From: an uncultured Beijerinckiaceae bacterium
Lineage (GTDB): Bacteria; Pseudomonadota; Alphaproteobacteria; Rhizobiales; Beijerinckiaceae
Assembly (NCBI GenBank): GCA_937863205.1
Contig: CALMGA010000346.1
Coordinates: 1 to 39,165 of the forward strand
DNA: 39,165 bases
Direction: 5' to 3'
Part shown: positions 32,476 through 39,165 of the stretch, in pieces
Layout: each line of letters opens with the position of its first letter
How positions within the stretch are numbered: position 1 is the stretch's first letter
Program-made: the position numbers and the translations under genes
The notes under the pieces: model-generated
The model's input: only the letters and a program-made list of their open reading frames with translations
Told to the model about the DNA's origin: nothing
Database searches by the model: none

Positions 32476-32591
32476 TGCTGTCTCGATCGATGTTGCCGGA
32501 TGCGATGGCTCACGGCGATGCGTGGAGCATGGGACGGGGTTGTGAAAATCCCAAGACGCGGTTCGCGCGGCGGCGCGGCTGCATTCCGCGC

Positions 32592-34172
32592 TCAGTGCGC
32601 GTCGGCCGGCGGTGCCGCCGATGGCCCCTTGGGCGCCGCCACCGTGCGCAGGAAGGGCACCAGCAGCGTCGCGAAGATGAACGCGACCATGATGGTGCGG
32701 AAGGCGTCGGCGTAGGCCAGCGTCTGCGCTTCGCGGTAGGCGAGATGGAACATCTGCTTGAGAGCCGCCGCCTGACCGTTGGCGAGACTGCCGCCGGCGG
32801 CGGCGTAGCGGGCCGTCTGGGCGTCGACGAGGCGCATCATGGCGCCGTTCGCCGGCGTCAGGTTCGAGGCGATGGCGACGAAGTGCAGGTTTGTCCGGTC
32901 GTTGAGGATGGCGCTGCACACGGCGATGCCGACGGCGCCGCCGAGATTGCGCATCATGTTGAACAGGCCGCTGGCATATTTCAGCCGCTCGGGCGGCAGG
33001 CTGCCGAGGCCGAGCGTGACGGAGGGCGCGATGGCGAAGACCTGCGGCAGTCCGCGCAGCACCTGCGGGATCAGGAACTGGTCGCCGCCCCAGTCGTGCG
33101 TGATCAGGCCGTAGCTCCACATGGCGGCGCCGAACGAGGCCAGCCCGGCCATCATCAGCCAGCGCGTGTCGACCTTGCGGGCAAGCACGATGTAGAGCGG
33201 GGTGCCGACCAGTGTCGCGACCCCGGTCGAGAAGATCGCCGTTCCCGTCTGCCAGGCGCTGTAGCCGCGCACGTAGCCGAGGAACAGCGGGGTCAGGTAG
33301 ATGGTCGCGAAGATGCCGATGCCGGTGATGAACGAAAGCGTGCAGCCGATCGTGAAGTTGCGGTTGCCGAAGGCGCGCAGCTCCACCACCGGGCGGGCAA
33401 AGGTCAGGCTGCGGATGATGAACAGCACGCCTGAGACGGCCGACACGCCCGCGCAGTCGCGGATGAAGGCGTCGTCGAACCAGTTCCAGCGGGTGCCTTC
33501 CTCCAGCACGTATTCCAGCGTGCTGAGAAACACCGCCATCAGGACCATGCCGAGGTAGTCCGCGCCCTTCAGCAGCGACAGGTCGGGCTCGTCGATGCGC
33601 ACCAGCACCGGCACGGCGACGGTGATCAGGATGCCGGGGATCAGGTTGACGTAGAACAGCCAATGCCAGTTCAGCGTGTCGGTGATGTAGCCGCCGACAA
33701 CCGGACCGAGGGTCGGCGCGATGGAGGCGATGATGCCGATCACGGCGGCCGAATACACCCGCTTCGGCCCCTGGAAGAAGTGGAAGGATGAGGTGAACAC
33801 GGTGGGGATCATCGAGGCGCCGAGCAGGCCCTGAAGGGCGCGGAAGGCGATCATCGACTCGATGTTCCAGGCCAGCCCGCACAAGATCGAGGCCAGCGTG
33901 AAGCCGGCCGACGAGGCGGTGAACAGCCAGCGGGTCGAGAACACGCGGGTGAGCCAGCCCGACAGCGGGATCATCACGATTTCCGCGATGAGGTAGGCCG
34001 TCTGCACCCAGCTGATCTCGTCCTGCGCGGCCGACAGGCCGCCGCCGATGTTCTGCAACGAGGAGGCGACGATCTGGATGTCGAGCAGCGCGATGAACAT
34101 GCCCACGCACATCACCACGAAGGGCAGCAGGCCGCGGATCCAGCTTTCGGGCGCCTTCTGCCCCGCGCTCAT
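32592..34172 (-). CDS. emrB: DHA2-family drug efflux MFS transporter (EmrB type)
   Basis: 526-residue, 14-helix proton-driven exporter of the EmrB/QacA branch. Signatures: FVVMCVGMFIALLDIQIVAS in helix 1, EISWVQTAYLIAEIVMIPLSGWL, the motif A-type loop LTRVFSTRWLF, RALQGLLGASMIP as motif B, and APTLGPVVGGYITDTLNWHWLFYVN-type motif C in helix 5. Works with the EmrA adaptor, and normally a TolC-like channel, to expel drugs or organic toxicants across both membranes. The ATG at 34172 overlaps the emrA stop (ATGA), so expression is coupled. Last gene of the HxlR-controlled operon. Substrate is unknown. Confidence 0.92.
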   Translation of the reverse strand: MSAGQKAPESWIRGLLPFVVMCVGMFIALLDIQIVASSLQNIGGGLSAAQDEISWVQTAYLIAEIVMIPLSGWLTRVFSTRWLFTASSAGFTLASILCGLAWNIESMIAFRALQGLLGASMIPTVFTSSFHFFQGPKRVYSAAVIGIIASIAPTLGPVVGGYITDTLNWHWLFYVNLIPGILITVAVPVLVRIDEPDLSLLKGADYLGMVLMAVFLSTLEYVLEEGTRWNWFDDAFIRDCAGVSAVSGVLFIIRSLTFARPVVELRAFGNRNFTIGCTLSFITGIGIFATIYLTPLFLGYVRGYSAWQTGTAIFSTGVATLVGTPLYIVLARKVDTRWLMMAGLASFGAAMWSYGLITHDWGGDQFLIPQVLRGLPQVFAIAPSVTLGLGSLPPERLKYASGLFNMMRNLGGAVGIAVCSAILNDRTNLHFVAIASNLTPANGAMMRLVDAQTARYAAAGGSLANGQAAALKQMFHLAYREAQTLAYADAFRTIMVAFIFATLLVPFLRTVAAPKGPSAAPPADAH

Positions 34173-35320
34173 CGCGCTTGCTCCGCCCGTGCCTGGCCCG
34201 CAGAGGGTGCCGACGCAACGTCGGCGTTCGTGCGGGTGTCGACGCTCACCGTGGCCGACAGGCCCGGCCGCAGCCGCCCGAGGGCGCCGTCGCCGCGATC
34301 GAGCTGGATGCGCACGGGCACCCGCTGCACGATCTTCGTGAAGTTGCCGGTGGCGTTCTCCGGCGGGATGATGCTGAACACCGCGCCGGTGCCCGGCGCG
34401 AGGCTCAGCACGCGGCCGTGGATCGGCTCGCCGGGGGCGACGTCGGCGACCATCGTGGCCGCGTTGCCGACCCGGATGCGCCGCAGCTGGTCTTCCTTGA
34501 AGTTGGCGTCGATCCACAGGTCGTGCGCGGGGACAACCGACATCAGGTAGGTGCCGACGGCGACGTAGGCGCCGGGGCGCACCGCCCGGTTGCCGACCGT
34601 GCCCTCGACCGGCGAGCGCAGCAGGGTGTAGCCGAGATCGAGTTCCGCCGTGCGGACCTCGGCGGCGGCCTGGGCGATCGCCGCCTCGGCTTCGGCGAGC
34701 TGCGCCTTGAGGACGACGAGCTGCTGTTTGGCTCCGTCCAGGGCGGCGCGCGCGGCGGCGACGGTGGCCCGCGACGCCTTGCCAAGCGAGGTCGAGCGTT
34801 CCACCTCCTGCCGCGTCACGGCGGTGGTGTTGACGAGGCCGCTGTAGCGATCGGCATCCTTCTGCGCGAACACGGCCTGCGCCGCCTTCTCGTCGAGGTC
34901 GGCGGCGGCCTGAGCGATGGTGGATCCCTGCAGCGCGAGTCGGCCCCGCAGGCTGTCCACGACGGCTTCGCGCTGCCGCCTGATCGCCTGCGCCCGTTCG
35001 AGGGCGGCGCGCATGTCGCGATCGTCCAAGTGCACGAGGATCTGGCCGGCGGCCACGCTCTGGTTGTCGACGACGTCGACCGAGGCGACGAAGCCGGCGA
35101 CGTGGGGCGCCACCGCCACCGTGTCGCCGCCGACATAGGCATCGTCCGTGCTCTCGATGAAACGGCCATCGAGCCACCAGTTCCTGCCGTAAAGGCCGCC
35201 GCCGGCGAGAACCGCGCCGACGACAAGAAGCAGGATGAGGCGCTTGAGCCGCCGGGCGATCCCGCGCGTCCGCGGCGGCGCCCGCTCGGCGATGGCGCGC
35301 TGGGCGACGACGTCGGTCAT
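34169..35320 (-). CDS. emrA: HlyD/EmrA-type membrane fusion adaptor
   Basis: 383-residue periplasmic adaptor. One N-terminal membrane helix (RLILLLVVGAVLAGGGLY, residues about 25-42), then barrel-lipoyl strand STDDAYVGGDTVAVAPHVAG and VDVVDNQSVAAGQILVHLDD, a long coiled-coil hairpin (about 95-210, rich in Ala and Gln), the second lipoyl half LRSPVEGTVGNRAVRPGAYV, and a beta-barrel with WIDANFKEDQL and GRVLSLAPGTGAVFSIIPPENATGN, specific to the EmrA type. ATG 35320 overlaps the stop of a 39-residue ORF upstream (ATGA), and its own stop overlaps emrB (ATGA). It connects the EmrB pump to an outer-membrane channel encoded elsewhere. Confidence 0.92.
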   Translation of the reverse strand: MTDVVAQRAIAERAPPRTRGIARRLKRLILLLVVGAVLAGGGLYGRNWWLDGRFIESTDDAYVGGDTVAVAPHVAGFVASVDVVDNQSVAAGQILVHLDDRDMRAALERAQAIRRQREAVVDSLRGRLALQGSTIAQAAADLDEKAAQAVFAQKDADRYSGLVNTTAVTRQEVERSTSLGKASRATVAAARAALDGAKQQLVVLKAQLAEAEAAIAQAAAEVRTAELDLGYTLLRSPVEGTVGNRAVRPGAYVAVGTYLMSVVPAHDLWIDANFKEDQLRRIRVGNAATMVADVAPGEPIHGRVLSLAPGTGAVFSIIPPENATGNFTKIVQRVPVRIQLDRGDGALGRLRPGLSATVSVDTRTNADVASAPSAGQARAEQAR

Positions 35321-35436
35321 GATTTCCCATGCTCCCGACCGAACCTGGCCGAACCGACAGATGCCGAGCCGGGCACGTCGCCGGTTTGCCGGCGGGGCTC
35401 GACGCGGCTGCCTTCGCCCGGCTGCGCTTCGCTCAT
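35317..35436 (-). CDS. 39-residue ORF coupled between hxlR-type and emrA genes
   Basis: ATG 35436 overlaps the TGA of the HxlR gene (ATGA), and its TGA (35319-35317) overlaps the ATG of emrA (ATGA). The peptide (MSEAQPGEGSRVEPRRQTGD...) is hydrophilic and disordered in appearance, with no known family. The exact chain of overlaps suggests that it is translated, either as a leader that hands ribosomes on to emrA or as a small protein. It may equally be incidental. Confidence 0.4.
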   Translation of the reverse strand: MSEAQPGEGSRVEPRRQTGDVPGSASVGSARFGREHGKS

Positions 35437-35954
35437 GGGTTGCGCCCTCTCGCCCGTTGATCGGCTCCGGCCGTTCTCGAGCCCAGATCTGCGAAGCGTC
35501 GCCGCGTCGCCGCGTCGGCCGCCGGTCCGGGCGCCACGCGAGCCTTGGCGATCGGGACCCCGGTGGCCCGGTCGACGAGCACGGGATCAACGATCGCGCC
35601 GGTCTGCGCGTCCACGAGGATGACGCTTGCGCCTTCGGGCGCGAAGTGCCGGTTGCCCCAGCCGACCATCGCCATCAACACCGGCCGGAAGTCACGGCCC
35701 GTGGCGGTCAGCACGTAGTCGTCGCGCGGCGGCCGTTCGCAGTATCGCCGGCGTTCCAGCAGGCCGGAGGCGACCATCGCCTCCAGGCGCCGCGCCAGCG
35801 TGCTGGTGGCGATGCCCAGGCTCGCCTGAAACTCATCGAAGCGGGTGAGCCCGTAGAAGGCATCGCGCAGGATGAGGATGTTCCACCAGTCGCCGACCCG
35901 TTCGAGGCTGCGGGCGACCGGGCAGGGCATGTCGCCGAACGGCTTGCGCTTCAT
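35433..35954 (-). CDS. HxlR-family transcriptional regulator
   Basis: 173-residue winged-helix regulator. The HxlR domain occupies residues about 9-100: CPVARSLERVGDWWNILILRDAF with the Cys used by redox or aldehyde-sensing members near the N-terminus (Cys11), GLTRFDEFQASLGIATSTLARRLEAM as helix-turn-helix, YVLTATGRDFRPVLMAMVGWG as the last helix. An extra C-terminal 60 residues (VILVDAQTGAIVDPVLVDRATG onward) occurs in some alphaproteobacterial members. It heads the operon with a small ORF, emrA and emrB, all by ATGA overlaps, and is likely an autorepressor that induces efflux. ATG 35954 is the family start. Inducer unknown. Confidence 0.92.
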   Translation of the reverse strand: MKRKPFGDMPCPVARSLERVGDWWNILILRDAFYGLTRFDEFQASLGIATSTLARRLEAMVASGLLERRRYCERPPRDDYVLTATGRDFRPVLMAMVGWGNRHFAPEGASVILVDAQTGAIVDPVLVDRATGVPIAKARVAPGPAADAATRRRFADLGSRTAGADQRARGRNP

Positions 35955-35985
35955 GGCGAGAGGCTAGGCCACTCGCTTTCATCAT

Positions 35986-35999
35986 GCAAGTCACCTTGC
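35986..35999. promoter_or_regulatory. Candidate HxlR operator GCAAG-N4-CTTGC
   Basis: A perfect 5-bp inverted repeat with a 4-nt spacer lies 32-45 nt upstream of the HxlR start, between it and the divergent class II aldolase gene. Position and symmetry suit a dimeric winged-helix repressor. Binding is inferred. Confidence 0.5.
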
Positions 36000-36131
36000 G
36001 GCCGGGCTTGCACATCGAGAGGGGACAACAGTCGTGATCCGCAGACTCGGCAGCAGAGCCAATCGACCTATACCGCTTCTTCGAAGAAGGCGGATATGTG
36101 GAGCCGCAGGCGACATACCTGGGGAAGCGGC

Positions 36132-36911
36132 ATGACGAAGGGCGCAGCGGTCGAGGAACAACCGTCACGCGACGGCATCGATGAAGCGGAGTGGACGGTT
36201 CGCGTCGAACTGGCGGCGCTCTACCGCCTCGCGGCGCTGCAAGGCTGGGACGACGCGATCTTCACCCACATCTCGATGCGCGTGCCCGGCCCCGAGCATC
36301 ACTTCCTCATCAATCCCTACGGCGTCTTCTTCGACGAGATGACCGCCTCGGCCCTGGTGAAGATCGATGGCGAGGGCCGGATCGTCCAGGACACCCCCTA
36401 TTCCATCAATCCGGCCGGCTTCACCATCCATTCCGCCGTCCACGCCGCGCGCGCGGATGCCCATTGCGTGATGCATCTGCATACCCGCGACGGCGTCGGC
36501 GTTTCGGCCCAGGCGCACGGCCTGCTGCCGCTCAGCCAAACGGCGCTGATCGTGCTGCCGACGCTGGCTCACCACGACTACGAGGGCATCGCGCTCAATC
36601 TGAGCGAACGCGAGCGCATCGTCCGCCATCTCGGCGGCAAGTCTCTGATGCTGCTGCGTAATCACGGCACGCTGGCCGCCGGCCCGAGCGCGGCGGCGAC
36701 CTGGATCAACATGTTCTTCCTGGAGCGGGCCTGCTCGATCCAGGTGGCCGCCCTCAGCGCCGGCCGCGACGGGGTGCTCGCGGCACCCGTCGAGGCGCAG
36801 GAAGAGGTCGTGAGCCAGACCCGGGGTTGCGGGGCGATGGGCGTCGGCCATCTCGCTTGGCCGGGCTTCCTGCGACTGCTCGACCGCAAGCTACCGGGCT
36901 ACGCGGTCTGA
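36132..36911 (+). CDS. Class II aldolase/adducin family protein
   Basis: 259-residue zinc-dependent class II aldolase-fold protein. After a short N-terminus: RVELAALYRLAALQGWDDAIFTHIS, then HHFLINPYGVFFDEMTASALVKID, metal ligands in VMHLHTRDGVGVSAQ (two His) and LLRNHGTLAAG (third His). The family includes fuculose-1-phosphate aldolase and ribulose-phosphate epimerase as well as many enzymes of unknown substrate; this eukaryote-like adducin subgroup without a phosphate-specific signature is common in proteobacteria. ATG 36132 follows GGGGAAG by 4 nt. A long open frame back to 35235 covers intergenic and opposite-strand coding DNA and is rejected. Transcribed divergently from the HxlR operon. 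Substrate unknown. Confidence 0.88.
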   Translation: MTKGAAVEEQPSRDGIDEAEWTVRVELAALYRLAALQGWDDAIFTHISMRVPGPEHHFLINPYGVFFDEMTASALVKIDGEGRIVQDTPYSINPAGFTIHSAVHAARADAHCVMHLHTRDGVGVSAQAHGLLPLSQTALIVLPTLAHHDYEGIALNLSERERIVRHLGGKSLMLLRNHGTLAAGPSAAATWINMFFLERACSIQVAALSAGRDGVLAAPVEAQEEVVSQTRGCGAMGVGHLAWPGFLRLLDRKLPGYAV

Positions 36912-37206
36912 TGCACCTCGCAGGTGGGCGCACCACTTTGGCATCCATCGGCGCACGCCTGTAACGACCCAGCCGTACTTCGGACCGCGAACCTCGCCGG
37001 CCGTGCAAGGTTTCCCGGCTCGGTTCGCCTCTTGAAGTCTGCTTGGCCAAGCCACGCACGCCGCGACGGCGCCGGGAACGGGCGATGTTCCGGCGGTGAG
37101 GTTCATACGTCAGGAAGACGCGCGAGCTGACCCCGCGCTGAGTCTGGTAGAACGATCAAGGCGCCGAGCGCCCGACGCCAGCCCGCATTCTTCGACCGCG
37201 ACCGAC
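36912..37206. other. Short intergenic stretch with no feature seen
   Basis: About 295 bases between the convergent class II aldolase and fdsD genes. ORFs on both strands are short and unlike known proteins. No clear terminator hairpin was found. Confidence 0.4.
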
Positions 37207-37500
37207 TCAACCAGAATCGGCGGCGACCGAGTTGCCGGCCCGGTCCTGTCCGGCCGCGATCTTCGCGATCGGATCGCGCGCTCCACCGGGGCCGGAGGAT
37301 ACCGCCTCCAGTACCAGCGGGTCGACCCCATCACCGGCGTCGATGACGCCGGTGCGGAACACGTCGCGCATCTTCGGCGTCCAGAACGCCTCGATGTGGT
37401 GGGCGATGCCGGCCACCGCCTGATCGTGGGGATATGAGCGGAAGAACTGCGCGATCTGGTTGGCCATCATGGTGAGCTTGGCCATCTGCTCCATTGCCAT
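37207..37500 (-). CDS. fdsD: Formate dehydrogenase delta subunit (FdsD)
   Basis: 97-residue small subunit of soluble NAD-dependent formate dehydrogenases. It matches the FdsD pattern: KLTMMANQIAQFFRSYPHDQAVAGIAHHIEAFWTPKMRDVF, then a variable tail (here long, PLVLEAVSSGPGGARDPIAKI). FdsD is not in the electron path but is needed in some bacteria for assembly or stability of the enzyme. ATG 37500 has GGAG 9 nt before; it starts 6 nt after the fdsA stop on the same strand, so the two form an operon. As in other methylotrophs the group would oxidise formate to CO2 and make NADH as the last step of C1 oxidation. Confidence 0.92.
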   Translation of the reverse strand: MAMEQMAKLTMMANQIAQFFRSYPHDQAVAGIAHHIEAFWTPKMRDVFRTGVIDAGDGVDPLVLEAVSSGPGGARDPIAKIAAGQDRAGNSVAADSG

Positions 37501-37506
37501 GATCGT

Positions 37507-39165
37507 CTACTCCGCCGCTTCCATCACGGGGGCGATGCGCGTCAGGCTCTCGTCCTCCTCGTAGAACTTCGCCTGCCAGTCCGACATGCGGTTCGTTTTG
37601 CGCACCTGCACGGCCGTCACCTTGTATTCCGGGCAGTTCGTCGCCCAGTCCGAATAATCGGTGGTGATGACGTTGGCGCCGGTCTTGGCATGATGGAAGG
37701 TGGTGTAGACTACTCCGGGCTGCATGCGTTCGGAGATCCTTGCCTTGATGGCGATATCGCCCGAACGGCTTTCCAGCGCGACCAGATCGCCCTCCAGGAT
37801 GCCGCGCTGCTCGGCGTCGAAGGGGTGGATCTCCAGCACGTCCTCCTCGTGCCACAACGAATTCGACGTGCGCCGCGTCTGCGCGCCGACGTTGTACTGC
37901 GACAGGATGCGGCCGGTTGTGAGCACCAGGGGGAAGCGCGGGCCCGTGCGTTCTTCCGTGGGGAAGAACTCCGTGATCATGAACTTGCCCTTGCCGATCA
38001 CGAAGCGGTCGATGTGCATGGTCGGCGTGCCTTCCGGCGCCGCCTCGTTGCACGGCCACTGGATGGAGCCGAGCTGGTCGATCTTCTCGAACGAGACGCC
38101 AGCGAAGGACGGCGTGGTGGCCGCGATCTCGTCCATGATCTCGCTGGGGTGCTTGTAGTGCATCGGCAGGCCGAGCGCTTCGGAGAGCAGCATCGTGCCC
38201 TCCCAGTCGCCGTAGCCGCCCATCGGGCTCATCACCTTGCGCACGCGGCTGATGCGCCGCTCGGCGTTGGTGAAGGTGCCGTCCTTTTCCAGGAACGAGG
38301 CGCCGGGCAGGAAGACGTGGGCGTACTTCGCCGTCTCGTTCAGGAACAGGTCCTGGACGATCACGCATTCCATGTTGCGCAGGCCGGTGGTGACGTGGAG
38401 CGTGTCGGGATCCGACTGGGCGATGTCCTCGCCCTGGACGTAGAGGCCCTTGAAGGAGCCTCCGGCCGCCTCGTCCAGCATGTTGTTGATGCGCAGGCCT
38501 GGCTCGCGGTCGAGCGCACGGCCCCACATCTTCTCGTAGATGATGCGGGTGTCGTCGTCGTGGACGTGACGGTAGCCGGGATATTCGTGCGGGAACGAGC
38601 CCATGTCGCAGGACCCTTGCACGTTGTTCTGCCCGCGCAGCGGGTTCACGCCCACGCCCTCGCGCCCGATGTTGCCGGTGGCCATGGCGAGGTTGGCCAT
38701 GCCCATCACCATGGTCGAGCCCTGGCTGTGCTCGGTGACGCCGAGGCCGTAGAAGATGCCGGCGTTGCCGCCGGTGGCGTACAGCCTCGCGGCGGCGCGG
38801 ATGTCGGCGGCGGGCGCGCCGATCAGGTCGGCCTGGGCCTCGGGCGAATGCCGCTCCTCGGCGACGAACCGGGCCCACGTCTCGAAGTCGCGGAGATCGC
38901 AGCGCGCGCGCACGTAGTCTTCCTTCACCAGACCTTCGGTGACGACGACATGGGCGAGGGCGTTGATGAGGGCGACGTTGGTGCCGGGCTTGAGCGGCAG
39001 GTGATAGTCCGCCCGGATGTGGGGCGACTTGACGAGGTCGATCTTGCGGGGATCGGCGACGATCAGCCGAGCGCCGGCGCGCAGGCGCTTCTTCATGCGC
39101 GAGGCGAAGACGGGATGGCCGTCGGTCGGGTTGGCGCCGATCACCAGGATCACGTCGCACTGCTC
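37507..39165 (-). CDS. fdsA: NAD-dependent formate dehydrogenase alpha subunit, C-terminal part
   Basis: Molybdopterin (Mo or W) catalytic subunit, 552 codons visible, open to the window edge; the N-terminal iron-sulfur domains and the active-site Cys lie outside. Seen in order: VILVIGANPTDGHPVFASRMK, SPHIRADYHLPLKPGTNVAL, GVTEHSQGSTMVMGMANLAMATGNIG, GVGVNPLRGQNNVQGSCDMG (cofactor contacts), FLNETAKYAHVFLPGASFLEK, and the C-terminal molybdopterin dinucleotide-binding barrel (FPLVLTTGRILSQYN, HPFDAEQRGI, TTFHHAKTGANVITTD). This is the FdsA/Fdh2A type that works with diaphorase subunits FdsB and FdsG and with FdsD, encoded immediately downstream. Reaction: formate + NAD+ to CO2 + NADH. Confidence 0.95.
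   Translation of the reverse strand, partial: EQCDVILVIGANPTDGHPVFASRMKKRLRAGARLIVADPRKIDLVKSPHIRADYHLPLKPGTNVALINALAHVVVTEGLVKEDYVRARCDLRDFETWARFVAEERHSPEAQADLIGAPAADIRAAARLYATGGNAGIFYGLGVTEHSQGSTMVMGMANLAMATGNIGREGVGVNPLRGQNNVQGSCDMGSFPHEYPGYRHVHDDDTRIIYEKMWGRALDREPGLRINNMLDEAAGGSFKGLYVQGEDIAQSDPDTLHVTTGLRNMECVIVQDLFLNETAKYAHVFLPGASFLEKDGTFTNAERRISRVRKVMSPMGGYGDWEGTMLLSEALGLPMHYKHPSEIMDEIAATTPSFAGVSFEKIDQLGSIQWPCNEAAPEGTPTMHIDRFVIGKGKFMITEFFPTEERTGPRFPLVLTTGRILSQYNVGAQTRRTSNSLWHEEDVLEIHPFDAEQRGILEGDLVALESRSGDIAIKARISERMQPGVVYTTFHHAKTGANVITTDYSDWATNCPEYKVTAVQVRKTNRMSDWQAKFYEEDESLTRIAPVMEAAE

Noticed and set aside
31702..34218. 838-residue minus-strand open frame
   Set aside because: Only the last 257 residues, from about 32475, look like a membrane protein; the rest is an off-frame reading of emrB.
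32592..35330. 912-residue minus-strand open frame
   Set aside because: The part after 34172 is an out-of-frame reading of emrA; the true EmrB starts at ATG 34172.
35235..36911. 558-residue plus-strand open frame
   Set aside because: The first 299 codons cross the antisense of emrA and HxlR genes; the aldolase begins at ATG 36132.

Overview
This is a high-GC chromosomal window from an alphaproteobacterium of the Hyphomicrobiales/Rhizobiales, most like a pink-pigmented methylotroph of the Methylobacterium/Methylorubrum type. That placement is an inference. It rests on the pyk - DUF1036 - N-formylglutamate amidohydrolase - GapR (DUF2312) neighbourhood typical of the order, a C30-carotenoid-ester gene set, an NAD-type formate dehydrogenase with an FdsD subunit, and an amicyanin-like cupredoxin beside a MauG/CcpA-type di-haem protein. 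No rRNA, canonical tRNA, CRISPR array or complete insertion sequence was seen.

Layout. 1-2473: pyruvate kinase (cut by the window edge), a DUF1036 secreted protein, an N-formylglutamate amidohydrolase and GapR. 3039-6199: a GbsR/MarR-type regulator with a promoter and palindromes at its start, a DUF4166 protein, and a saccharopine-dehydrogenase-like/DUF4166 fusion. 6439-13443: mixed genes (MFS transporter, transglutaminase-like protein, nitronate monooxygenase, M32 carboxypeptidase, small Ig-fold protein) separated by poor intergenic stretches and small orphan ORFs. 13478-14413: a metallophosphoesterase. 14702-21328: a five-gene carotenoid operon (two CrtI/CrtN-type enzymes, a PlsC-like acyltransferase, a CrtQ-like glycosyltransferase, an aldehyde dehydrogenase). 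It has the enzyme classes needed to take a C30 backbone to a carotenoic acid, glycosylate it and acylate it, as in staphyloxanthin synthesis. A large HAMP-PAS-PAS-GGDEF-EAL protein converges on its end.

24555-27639: a periplasmic redox group (cupredoxin, DoxX-like membrane protein, a tiny membrane protein, di-haem peroxidase family protein), then a uracil-DNA-glycosylase-family protein. 28650-29730: a foreign-looking patch with a lower-GC winged-helix gene, a tRNA-like fold, and a truncated XRE regulator whose broken edge abuts a SpoIIM-family gene that has lost its start. 30712-31647: RDD protein. 31702-35954: a membrane protein and a translationally coupled HxlR - 39-aa ORF - EmrA - EmrB efflux operon. 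36132-36911: class II aldolase. 37207-39165: fdsD and the C-terminal part of fdsA.

A two-hairpin palindromic repeat occurs as two full copies (11094-11192, 21370-21470) and two half copies (12717-12746, 31654-31693). In both full copies its end supplies the TAG stop codon of the adjoining minus-strand gene.
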